NCBI GenBank assembly: GCA_021821225.1
Contig: JAKACR010000011.1
Span: forward strand, 1 to 25,473
Length of the DNA: 25,473 bases
Origin: Bacillota bacterium
GTDB taxonomy: Bacteria > Bacillota > Bacilli > Alicyclobacillales > SLC66
Reading direction: 5' to 3'
Positions 1 through 7,328 of this stretch are shown piece after piece; position 1 is the stretch's first letter, and each line of letters begins with the position of its first letter. Below the pieces are notes generated by a model. That model was not told the DNA's origin. It was given only the letters and a program-made list of their open reading frames with translations, and searched no databases. The position numbers and the translations under genes are program-made.

Positions 1-2
1 TC

Positions 3-428
3 GACGCCATGCGACGGTCATGGGCGTACATTGCCGTGGATTCGCTGGAGAGTCTGCGCAGAGGCGGCAGGATCGGCGGCGCGGCGGCGCTTGTCGGGTC
101 GCTTTTGCAGATCAAGCCGATTCTCACGGTGCGCGACGGGGTGGTTTGCGTTGAGGACAAGGTGCGGACGTTTCGTCGCGCACTGGATGTGCTGGCAGAA
201 AAGGCAGGGCGGGAGGCGGTCGGCGAGGGCGGCGCACCGCAGGTGTCAGTGGTGCACACGGATGCGCGGGAGCACGCCGATGCGCTGGCGGAGCGCCTGA
301 CTGTGCTTGCGCCGCAAGTCGCGTGGCACATTCGGGACATGGGACCGACGCTCGGCGTGCATCTCGGGGCGGGGCACGCCGGTGTGGTGTACATGAGCGA
401 ACCTCAGAAGGAGCGGGATAAGCCATAA
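3..428 (+). CDS. degV: DegV family protein, 3' part (5' end outside window)
   Basis: This is the C-terminal ~141 residues of a DegV-type protein; the reading frame is already open at base 3. The family binds a fatty acid and serves as the FakB-type partner of fatty-acid kinase, or a related lipid carrier. Visible family features are the DSLESLRRGGRIGGAAA segment, the LLQIKPILTVRDG strand that follows it, and the GVHLGAGHAGVVY strand near the end, which usually precedes the C-terminus. The N-terminal half, with the main fatty-acid-contacting residues, is not in the window. In Bacillus subtilis degV lies just upstream of the comF operon, and here it is followed by comFC, so the position agrees with the assignment. 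The ATG at 9 is an internal Met, not a start. Confidence 0.85.
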   Translation, partial: DAMRRSWAYIAVDSLESLRRGGRIGGAAALVGSLLQIKPILTVRDGVVCVEDKVRTFRRALDVLAEKAGREAVGEGGAPQVSVVHTDAREHADALAERLTVLAPQVAWHIRDMGPTLGVHLGAGHAGVVYMSEPQKERDKP

Positions 429-692
429 GCAGGGTGGCGAAACCTGAGAGGTCGCGGAGCAGTGTACCAACTGGGATCAGATCGCCTGCACAGGGGACTT
501 TATCCCGTGTTCCCGAAGGTCACACGGGCACGCCTGTGGACACCCAGGGGAAAGCCCAGAGGACAGCAGTTTGATGAGAAAATAGCCCCGTTCGGCCATT
601 TTCATGATAATCTTGTGCCACGCAGAGGCGTGGGTGTTTAGCGCATGTTCCTTGGGCCGCGCGAGCCGACACGGGGTGCGGGAGGGCTTGCA

Positions 693-1424
693 ATGCGCAG
701 AGACTGGCGGGAGGCTGCTCTTGGACTGCTCTTTCCGGAACGGCCGCGGTGCGCGTTGTGCCACAGTGAACTGCCGGGTTGGCTGCGGGTCTTCGGCGGC
801 GCCCAGTTGTGCCAGCGGTGTCAGGCGGGCGTCCATCCTCTGGCGGAGCCGGTGTGCCGCGTCTGCGGCAAGGCTCGTCAGGGCGAGGTGTGCCAGGATT
901 GTCTGCGCGGACCGCATGTGTTTTTTACGGCGCGCGCCTACGGGCATTTTGACGGAGTGGCCGAACAGGCGATCAAGGCGCTGAAATACCAGGGGAATCG
1001 CGAACTTGTCCCGGTCCTTGGAGAATGGCTGGTCCAGGCGTATGTGCGGTATTTTGGCGATGATCGGCACATGCTCGTCACGCCTGTGCCAATGCATCCG
1101 GTCAAGCAGGTAAGGCGCGGGTTCAATCAGGCCGAGGAGATCGCGAGGGTGCTCTGCCGCCGGATGCGATTAAAAACGGTCCAGCCGCTTCGGCGCGTGC
1201 GGCTGGACCAAAGCCAGACGACGACGGCCACACGTGCGGCGCGCCTGTCCGCCATGGAGGGCGCCTTTGCCTTGGCCGGCGGGGAGTCTGCGCGCATGGT
1301 GCGGGGTAATGAGTTCTTGTTGGTGGACGATGTGCTGACGACGGGCGGAACGGCCGACGCGTGTGCACTCGTCCTGTTTGAGCAGGGAGCGGTTTCGGTC
1401 CATGTGCTGACGGTGGCTCGATGA
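693..1424 (+). CDS. comFC: ComF family amidophosphoribosyltransferase-like protein (ComFC)
   Basis: A 243-residue ComFC/GntX-type protein needed for DNA uptake in competent Firmicutes; its biochemical activity is not firmly known. The N-terminal ~75 residues carry CxxC pairs (PRCALC, LCQRC, VCRVCG, VCQDC), a probable zinc-binding part. The C-terminal half is a type I phosphoribosyltransferase fold with the PRPP-binding signature LLVDDVLTTGG at about residues 209–219. The ATG at 693 is chosen because GGGAGGG sits 6–7 bases upstream and the protein then begins in the usual place; an in-frame ATG at 645 has no such site. The helicase gene comFA and comFB, which normally precede it, are missing: the 264 bases after degV contain no recognisable gene. 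Either comFA lies elsewhere or it has been lost. Confidence 0.9.
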   Translation: MRRDWREAALGLLFPERPRCALCHSELPGWLRVFGGAQLCQRCQAGVHPLAEPVCRVCGKARQGEVCQDCLRGPHVFFTARAYGHFDGVAEQAIKALKYQGNRELVPVLGEWLVQAYVRYFGDDRHMLVTPVPMHPVKQVRRGFNQAEEIARVLCRRMRLKTVQPLRRVRLDQSQTTTATRAARLSAMEGAFALAGGESARMVRGNEFLLVDDVLTTGGTADACALVLFEQGAVSVHVLTVAR

Positions 1425-1530
1425 GCAGGGAGCGGTATGGTCCGTTGAAAATTGGAACTTGGATAACTCAGGCGTGTGGATGAATAGAATATAATGCTAA
1501 TTTATTTCAAACAAACGGGGGGAAATAGGT

Positions 1531-2346
1531 GTGATTGGATATTGGTTGCGTGAAGTTCGCGTCAGGCGACCATTGGTGCATAATATCACGAACCTGGTTG
1601 TCAATAACACGGTGGCCAACGCACTGCTGTCCATCGGCGCCTCTCCCGTGATGGCCCAGGCCCACGAGGAGGTGGCGGACATGGCGAGGATCTCAGCGGC
1701 GATTGCTCTCAACATAGGAACGCTCAGTCCGGAGTTGGTCACGGCCATGCAAATTGCCGGAAAGTCCGCGAATGAGGCGGGTATTCCTGTGATTTTTGAT
1801 CCCGTGGGTGTGGGCGCGACGCCCTATCGCACGCGGACGGCCACGGACATCGTCCGGTCGTTGCAATTGACGGTGTTGCGCGGGAACGCGGGTGAAATCG
1901 GGTACATGCTGGGCAGCGGCGGGAAGGTGACCGGTGTTGATTCGGCGGGCGCGAGCGCCGCAATGCCGATTGCCATGAAACAATATGCGAAGGAGCATCA
2001 CTCAGTGGTCGTCGCCACTGGAGAGATCGACTGGGTGACAGATGGACAACAGGTGTGGAAACTGCAAAATGGACATTCCCTGATGGCGGCCGTCACCGGT
2101 TCAGGCTGCTCTCTGACGGGAATTCTCGGCGCATTTGCCGGCGTGGTTCCCCGGCGCAGTCCTTTGGGAACCTATGCAGAAGCTGTCATTGCGGGGATCA
2201 CGTGTTTCAACGTCGCCGCAGAAAAGGCGGCCCTTTTGGCGCAGGGGCCGGGGACATTCCAGGCCGCGTTCTTTGACGCGCTGTATCGGATTGACGGAGA
2301 CGATGTGGAGCGAAACGCCCATATTGAGGTGGTGGATATTGACTGA
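1531..2346 (+). CDS. thiM: Hydroxyethylthiazole kinase
   Basis: A 271-residue hydroxyethylthiazole kinase, which phosphorylates 4-methyl-5-(2-hydroxyethyl)thiazole with ATP in the salvage branch of thiamine synthesis in the cytoplasm. Seen in the sequence: the N-terminal PLVHNITNLVVNN segment that lines the thiazole site, DPVGVGAT at 90–97, RGNAGEI at 118–124, and the anion-hole glycine loop AAVTGSGCSLTG containing the conserved cysteine C193. The length equals that of the B. subtilis enzyme. The start is a GTG preceded by GGGGGGA seven bases upstream. It is an orphan: thiE, thiD and tenA are not adjacent, and no TPP riboswitch is seen in the 106 bases upstream, although a TATAAT hexamer lies at 1490–1495 without a convincing -35. 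It separates comFC from yvyF, which are close neighbours in Bacillus. Confidence 0.95.
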   Translation: MIGYWLREVRVRRPLVHNITNLVVNNTVANALLSIGASPVMAQAHEEVADMARISAAIALNIGTLSPELVTAMQIAGKSANEAGIPVIFDPVGVGATPYRTRTATDIVRSLQLTVLRGNAGEIGYMLGSGGKVTGVDSAGASAAMPIAMKQYAKEHHSVVVATGEIDWVTDGQQVWKLQNGHSLMAAVTGSGCSLTGILGAFAGVVPRRSPLGTYAEAVIAGITCFNVAAEKAALLAQGPGTFQAAFFDALYRIDGDDVERNAHIEVVDID

Positions 2347-2378
2347 CAGCGTGAGGAAGATTTGAGCAGAAGGAAGAT

Positions 2379-2834
2379 TTGTCGGAACGGGGGATCTGGC
2401 TGCCTATGGAGATCGGGACGTGCAGACAGTGCGGCAGGGTTTTCATGAAGCGTGACAGCGATCTGTGCATGGAGTGCGCGAGGCGCGAGGAGGAAGTATT
2501 CCTTCAGGTGCGCGAATACCTGGAGGAACACCGCGGCGCCACGCTGATGAAGCTTTCCGGAGCACTGGGCGTGAGTGAGGACCTCGTCTCCCGCCTTATC
2601 GAACAGGGACGGCTGGTCATGTCTGGCGCTGCCGTTTCCCGCTGTGAATCCTGCGGGACGGTCGTGGCGCCGGGGCAGCGCCTGTGCCTGCGCTGCCGCG
2701 TGACATTGGACCAGTCTTTGCGCGCTGCGGCCGATACATTGCGGACATCGCTCAGGGAGGGTTTGCCGGGGAGCGAAGCAAAACGGGGAACGTATTATAC
2801 GCGCCCGAACACGGACCGGAATACTCGCGAATGA
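2379..2834 (+). CDS. yvyF: YvyF-like flagellar operon zinc-finger protein
   Basis: A protein of about 142–151 residues like YvyF, a small protein of unknown molecular role encoded at the head of the late flagellar operon in Bacillus. Visible are two zinc-ribbon halves, CRQCG plus CMECA near the N-terminus and CESCG plus CLRCR near residue 90–107, flanking a helical segment that looks like a winged-helix or MerR-like unit (LGVSEDLVSRLIEQGRL). The start is uncertain: TTG at 2379 has an AGAAGGAAG stretch very close upstream, while the ATG at 2406 starts just before the first CxxC, as in homologues, with GGGGGA about 11 bases away. In Bacillus the next gene is flgM in the same direction; here the flagellar genes that follow are on the opposite strand. 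Confidence 0.8.
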   Translation: MSERGIWLPMEIGTCRQCGRVFMKRDSDLCMECARREEEVFLQVREYLEEHRGATLMKLSGALGVSEDLVSRLIEQGRLVMSGAAVSRCESCGTVVAPGQRLCLRCRVTLDQSLRAAADTLRTSLREGLPGSEAKRGTYYTRPNTDRNTRE

Positions 2835-2955
2835 TGTGTGAGAGTGACCAGCGAATCTCCTCCATACCCCTGAGTGAGAAAAAGGTCAGGCAAACAGCGG
2901 GTGCCCAACTGTGATCAGCAAATTGGGCAACTGTTGATACCACGGTGGCCACTGG

Positions 2956-5223
2956 TCAACGATCTGTCGATGTAACGGGCGACGGCTGGATCTTCATCCA
3001 TGTTTCCGCCCACGATTCCCAGAAGGCGAGCATCGCCGGATGCGTCTCCTCCATGATAGTCGGCTGAAGGTACCATTGAACAAGCACGCGATAATAGAAT
3101 GCGTAGGTGGCGTCCGTCGTGTTTGCCACGGGCAAGGAACGGTCAAGCGATGAACGCAGATACGTGATGATGTCCTGCAGTTGTGAAATGCGGGTGCGCA
3201 TCGCCGCGATGTCGTCCGCTTCGCGGCATTGAAGAATCTCCTTGGTGAGCAGCGCCCCCTGCTCATGAAGCTTGGCAAGTTGAATGTGCAGGGGCATGGT
3301 CAAAACGGCATTTTTTCGGTAAATCTCCGCCGCGTTCACAGTGTGGTCCTCCTCGTTCCATCCTGTTTGTTGCTTGACGCGCCGCAGCACCTCGGAATCG
3401 GGGAAAAGGTGAAATCCCTGCCGCAGCATCTCTTTCATGCCTGACCGGTCGCCATTGGCAAGCGCGATGTCGCATTCGAGCAGTATCCGCGTCACCGTGG
3501 GTTCAAACACTCTGGCGCGTGCGACCCAATATTCTGCGAGGGGAAGTTCGCCCGACTGGAACGCGCGCAGCGCATTTTTTTCACTTTGGGTAGATGTACT
3601 GCCCGGCCATTCAATTTCAGTGAGGACATGCATGAGCGGTGAGGTGGCTAAAAAGGGCCAGACAATATCCAGATCGGCTGCCGCGGGCAACAGCAGGCGC
3701 AAAAGGCGGGAGGCGCGGACGATGACGAGATCACGCGCGATCTCTCCCAACTGCATGGTGAATCCCTGACGGCTGGACCATTCCAGAACCTGCTGAAAGT
3801 AGGCGCCGCGTTGGCCGGCTTTTTCCAGACACAAGCGCGCCGGTTCTAGGCGTCCGTTTTCCGAGTGATAAATCCCGGCAAGCATCCAAGTCTCCTCATA
3901 GGAGTGAAGCTCCGCATAACGCGGCAACTCGTCCGGTGAAACCCGTGCGAGAACGGCCATGCGCGCGCGGTGCAGCAGGACGGACGGTCCGAAGTCGCGT
4001 TCCGCGCGGGAAATGACAGCCTCCGCATCCGGCAAGCCATTTACCGCATACGCTTCAACGTAGAGCAGGCGTGTGGCGGAGTCCTTGATGCGGGTTTCTA
4101 TCCGGTTGCGGAGAAAGTCCGGATCGTCCGGCAGGAGGTAAACAAGTGCACTGAGCACGCTGCCGAGCGCCGGATTTTCGAGAAAAGCCTGCAGGTACCA
4201 TGTGCGCGCCAGCCACATGTCTCCGAGCGCCGCCCATGTATCGCCCAATTTCAGGGCGGCGAAATACGTTCCCATCCCCTCCAGGGTGTCCACGAAACTG
4301 TCGGTATCGCCCTGTGACCGGGCCTCCCGCAGAACGGTCAGGGCTTCAAGCCGACGCCCTTCACTGAGCAATATTTCTCCATATCTCGTTTTCAGGTCGG
4401 TCAGCCAGGGATAGTAGCCAATTCCTTCGCGCGCCGCTTCCAGAGCTTCTTGTTTTCTTCCTGTTTGCCACAAGGAAACAATGAGAAAATTGACGATCCG
4501 TGGGGCGTAAGGTGGCCATGTGGCAGGGGGCGTCCGCTTGATCTCGGAAAATATTTTTTGCGCCAGATCGGCGCACTCCGTGAACTGCTTGGTCTGCATG
4601 TATTCGGCCATGAGATTGCTCTGGTGGAACCAGTCCTGCGGGTTGTTCTGCAGTTCCTTGCTGAGCAACGTGAGGTTGCGGACTGATTTTTTCCGCAACT
4701 GCATGAACTCGTCGATATAGCCGAGATGATGGAAGGTCAAATCCAGCCGTATCACCTTGCCGCCGGCATCCACGACGGACTGTGCCACCTGTTCGTGAAT
4801 GGCCCCCCGATACTGATGGCCGCGGCGGAAGACGCGCATGGACAGCAGTGTGGACGCGCTTTGGATATTGCCGAGCGGGCCCATGTAGTTGCGCACCGAA
4901 ACGACCGCGCCTTCAGGCCATTCACGTTCCAGTGTCTCCCGCAATGCCGGGCGTTGTCCGGTATCGAGGTACTCGTCCGCGTCAATCACCAGCACGTAGT
5001 CACCACCGGCGTGCTGGAGCGATTCATTGCGCGCGGCGGAAAAATCATCCCGCCAATCATAATAAAAAACCTTGGCGCCCATTTCTTCTGCGATAGCGAC
5101 GGTGCGGTCGGTTGAACCTGTGTCGACAAGAATGATCTCGTCGACAACGTCCCGGAGGGATTCCAGGCACTGGCGGATCGTCCACTCTTCATTGCGCGCG
5201 ATGAGACAGGCGGACAGGAGCAT
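2956..5223 (-). CDS. Family 2 glycosyltransferase with TPR-like C-terminal region (probable flagellin glycosyltransferase)
   Basis: A 755-residue protein. Residues 1–230 are a GT-A family 2 domain: LIARNEEWTIRQCLESL at the start, the nucleotide-binding VDTGSTD at 33–39 and the metal-binding DADEYL at 81–86. The rest is helical and resembles tetratricopeptide repeats (HQSNLMAEYMQTKQFTECADLAQKIF and later units), which in related enzymes hold the acceptor protein. It has no signal peptide or membrane segment, so it should act in the cytoplasm. It is the last gene of the minus-strand flagellar block, about 30 bases after the FliT-like gene. That position, and the known glycosylation of flagellins by soluble TPR-containing GT2 enzymes in Firmicutes, suggest that it glycosylates flagellin or cap protein. 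The acceptor is inferred; the fold is secure. Confidence 0.85.
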   Translation of the reverse strand: MLLSACLIARNEEWTIRQCLESLRDVVDEIILVDTGSTDRTVAIAEEMGAKVFYYDWRDDFSAARNESLQHAGGDYVLVIDADEYLDTGQRPALRETLEREWPEGAVVSVRNYMGPLGNIQSASTLLSMRVFRRGHQYRGAIHEQVAQSVVDAGGKVIRLDLTFHHLGYIDEFMQLRKKSVRNLTLLSKELQNNPQDWFHQSNLMAEYMQTKQFTECADLAQKIFSEIKRTPPATWPPYAPRIVNFLIVSLWQTGRKQEALEAAREGIGYYPWLTDLKTRYGEILLSEGRRLEALTVLREARSQGDTDSFVDTLEGMGTYFAALKLGDTWAALGDMWLARTWYLQAFLENPALGSVLSALVYLLPDDPDFLRNRIETRIKDSATRLLYVEAYAVNGLPDAEAVISRAERDFGPSVLLHRARMAVLARVSPDELPRYAELHSYEETWMLAGIYHSENGRLEPARLCLEKAGQRGAYFQQVLEWSSRQGFTMQLGEIARDLVIVRASRLLRLLLPAAADLDIVWPFLATSPLMHVLTEIEWPGSTSTQSEKNALRAFQSGELPLAEYWVARARVFEPTVTRILLECDIALANGDRSGMKEMLRQGFHLFPDSEVLRRVKQQTGWNEEDHTVNAAEIYRKNAVLTMPLHIQLAKLHEQGALLTKEILQCREADDIAAMRTRISQLQDIITYLRSSLDRSLPVANTTDATYAFYYRVLVQWYLQPTIMEETHPAMLAFWESWAETWMKIQPSPVTSTDR

Positions 5224-5253
5224 GGTGAATCCTCCGTTTTCGATCTTGGTGTA

Positions 5254-5574
5254 TCAGCGACCAGTTGTCATGCTGCGCGTATAGGCACGGCGGGGTTCGG
5301 CTGTGGCGAACTCCCGCTGCATGGACTGTTCGTAGTGCTGGATGCGCGTGCAGATGCGTCCCTGGAGATGGGTCGTCTCCACCATGGTGGATTGCCATAA
5401 TTCACGCGTTACCCTGTCGGGGGTGTACGTCGCCCATTCGCTGATGTATTTTGAGCGTTCCAACATGAGAACAAAGCAATCGTAATTGCGTTCTTCATCA
5501 AGTGCTTCCAGGCAGGCCTCATAGAGAGAGTGTACGCTCAAGGCAATTTCCAGGGTGGTACGCAACCCGGACAT
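5254..5574 (-). CDS. FliT-like flagellar chaperone (tentative)
   Basis: A 103–106-residue, almost entirely helical and charged protein directly after fliD, where Bacillus carries fliS and fliT. It has no FliS hallmarks. Its pattern (a LEALDEERNYDCFVLMLERSKYISEW helix, a second long helix, and a basic tail with RRAYTRSM) resembles the FliT family, whose members chaperone FliD until export. The ATG at 5574 abuts its AAAAGGAG ribosome site too closely; the in-frame TTG three codons later has better spacing and may be the real start. The glycosyltransferase gene follows after 30 bases, so all three genes are probably cotranscribed. Sequence similarity is weak and the call rests largely on length, helicity and position. 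Confidence 0.5.
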   Translation of the reverse strand: MSGLRTTLEIALSVHSLYEACLEALDEERNYDCFVLMLERSKYISEWATYTPDRVTRELWQSTMVETTHLQGRICTRIQHYEQSMQREFATAEPRRAYTRSMTTGR

Positions 5575-5689
5575 CTCCTTTTGCCAGAATCCGCGCGGCC
5601 GGGGTTCTTCGGTTCATCGGCGCCGCACTGCGGGCATTGGTGGTCTTCTCGGGAAATGCGATGAAGCGAATTTCTGCAGATGCTTGATT

Positions 5690-7210
5690 CTACGGAATAC
5701 TGGCCGACGTGCCTCCACTTGATGATGAAGTGCCACTTCCACCTATCAAAGCGGACAGCATCTGCATCTGCGACTGTGACTGGGCGAGGCTGGCGTTCAA
5801 TGAATTGAGCTGCTTCGTAAAATTGGCCACATTCTGGCTGATCAGTTGATTCAACTGGGCAATGTAGTTGTTCAGGCTGGTCTGTTGGCTCTGGATGCCT
5901 GTCAGGTCGGACTGGATCGTCCCCGTCTGGCCGTTTCCGCCGATAAACTCGTTTAGCGTTGTGTTGACGTTGCCGAGCACGCCTGTCGTGGGAACGGCCG
6001 ATGACGCACCGGCGTTCTGCACGACGCCGAACAGTTGTTGCACCGCACTCGCGTTGGACTGAAGCGCATTGGTGAACATGGTCTGCCCGTCCTGTAGGGT
6101 CGCGCCAGCGGAACCGAACCCGCCCGCCGGCTGGAATTCCAGATGGCCGGTGGTTGGATTGACGACGATGCCGACAGACGCGAGGGAGTTCTCCGCGCCG
6201 GATCCCAGTACCGTGTTCAGCGCGCCGGGCAGTTGTGAAAGGACACCGGTCGCGTTTGGATCGTTGAACAGCGGTCCCGCGCTGCTGGGTTGGGTGGCTG
6301 TGCCAGGCGTGTATGATGTGTCTTTATGGACGAGATCGATCAGAGAGTTATAGGAATTCATCCATGTCTGCACCGCTTTTACAATCGACTGCTGGTTTTG
6401 CGCGATGGTCAGCGTGCCTGCCGATGACGTGGTTTGGGAGACATTGAGCGTCACATTCGGGATGGCGTTAGTGAATGTGTTACTTGATGATAAGACGTTG
6501 ACCGATCCGTCGAGCGTGATCTGCGCATTCTGCGCCGCCTGGTTGGGCGTGGAAGGAAAGCCGAAATTCGTCGAAAGGTACGTTCCGCCGCTTGAGTCGT
6601 TCAGCGAGAATCCATAATTGCTCCCGGTCTGCGTCGATTGCAGCGCGATGTAGTACGGGGTGCTGCCGCTGCCGCTGTTGATGATGCTGGCCGAAACGTC
6701 CGTCGTGGAACTGAACTGATTGATCGCGGCGGCGATGTTGTTGAGGCTCTCGTTCGCCGTGATGTTGACCGTGGCGGTTCCGCCGTTGTTGGACGTGATA
6801 GTGAAAGAGCCCGCCGCGATGGAGGACGATCCGCTTGTCGAGGATTGCCCGACGGTGGCGACATCAAGTTGGCTCTGTGCGAGTTGCGTCACGCTGATGC
6901 TGTATGTCGCGGGCTGTGCTCCCGCCTGGGTGGTCGCGGAAAATGCGGACGAACTGGAGGTCACCGTGGCGGGAGTCCATGCCTGCAGGCTGGCCAGTGT
7001 CTGCGTCGCGGACTGGAACTGGCCGAGCGCCGATTGCAGCGCGGTGAGCGCGCTCTGTTGAGCAGAGAGCGTGCTCAACTCCTGGTTTGGCGCCGACTCC
7101 AGTTGATGGGTCAGGATGGACTGATACTCCTGGACGTACTGCGAGACGGGCACCCCGTTGCCAGCCGGATTGGAAATCGTGTTCAATTGTTGCAGCAGAT
7201 TGATCGACAT
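5690..7210 (-). CDS. fliD: Flagellar filament cap protein FliD
   Basis: A 506-residue FliD (flagellar hook-associated protein 2), the cap that folds incoming flagellin at the filament tip. The N-terminal FliD_N domain runs to about residue 110 (GVPVSQYVQEYQSILTHQL, TYSISVTQLAQSQ) and the FliD_C domain from about 245 (NTFTNAIPNVTLNVSQ, WMNSYNSLIDLVHKDT) to the coiled C-terminal helix. The length is close to B. subtilis FliD (498). The ATG at 7210 follows AGGGAGG by about nine bases. That ribosome site lies inside a perfect hairpin (7220–7234). Very unusually the protein contains no arginine and only three lysines, with sixteen acidic residues. The FliT-like gene follows after a 115-base gap; no fliS is present. 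Confidence 0.93.
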   Translation of the reverse strand: MSINLLQQLNTISNPAGNGVPVSQYVQEYQSILTHQLESAPNQELSTLSAQQSALTALQSALGQFQSATQTLASLQAWTPATVTSSSSAFSATTQAGAQPATYSISVTQLAQSQLDVATVGQSSTSGSSSIAAGSFTITSNNGGTATVNITANESLNNIAAAINQFSSTTDVSASIINSGSGSTPYYIALQSTQTGSNYGFSLNDSSGGTYLSTNFGFPSTPNQAAQNAQITLDGSVNVLSSSNTFTNAIPNVTLNVSQTTSSAGTLTIAQNQQSIVKAVQTWMNSYNSLIDLVHKDTSYTPGTATQPSSAGPLFNDPNATGVLSQLPGALNTVLGSGAENSLASVGIVVNPTTGHLEFQPAGGFGSAGATLQDGQTMFTNALQSNASAVQQLFGVVQNAGASSAVPTTGVLGNVNTTLNEFIGGNGQTGTIQSDLTGIQSQQTSLNNYIAQLNQLISQNVANFTKQLNSLNASLAQSQSQMQMLSALIGGSGTSSSSGGTSASIP

Positions 7211-7219
7211 CAATGGTCA

Positions 7220-7234
7220 CCTCCCTGGGGGAGG
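7220..7234 (-). promoter_or_regulatory. Hairpin sequestering the fliD ribosome binding site
   Basis: On the minus strand CCTCCC and GGGAGG are separated by only three bases, giving a perfect 6-bp stem. The GGGAGG arm is the Shine-Dalgarno sequence of fliD. Folding would hide the site and lower translation of the cap protein, which is needed in far smaller amounts than flagellin. The next hairpin upstream (7233–7263) overlaps it by two bases, so the two stems could compete. The pairing is seen directly; the regulatory effect is inferred. Confidence 0.5.
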
Positions 7235-7263
7235 CTCCCGCCGCGATCATGCGAGCGGGAGCC
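7233..7263 (-). terminator. Hairpin between hag and fliD (attenuator, terminator or mRNA-end stem)
   Basis: GGCTCCCGC and GCGGGAGCC form a perfect 9-bp GC-rich stem around a 13-base loop, 65 bases after the flagellin stop codon. No run of T follows on the minus strand, so it is not a textbook intrinsic terminator. It may instead protect the 3' end of a processed flagellin message or attenuate read-through into fliD. Confidence 0.45.
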
Positions 7264-7328
7264 GTGTTGCGGACTTTACTTTATCCCATGTCCCCTTGGC
7301 CATCCTGCAAAGCGGCGGAGTCCAGAGC

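Noticed and set aside
429..692. A possible TPP riboswitch (CCTGAGAGG near 443–451)
   Set aside because: The other conserved thi-box elements are absent and the next gene is comFC, not a thiamine gene. The same frame as degV stays open to about 641 but encodes nothing recognisable.
477..1097. A 206-codon minus-strand frame over the degV–comFC gap and comFC
   Set aside because: Most of it is antisense to comFC; the part in the gap shows no recognisable domain and no good ribosome site.
2835..2955. Bidirectional terminator between yvyF and the convergent glycosyltransferase gene (GTTGA…ACCA / TGGTCAAC)
   Set aside because: The stem is short and bulged and has no T-run on either strand.
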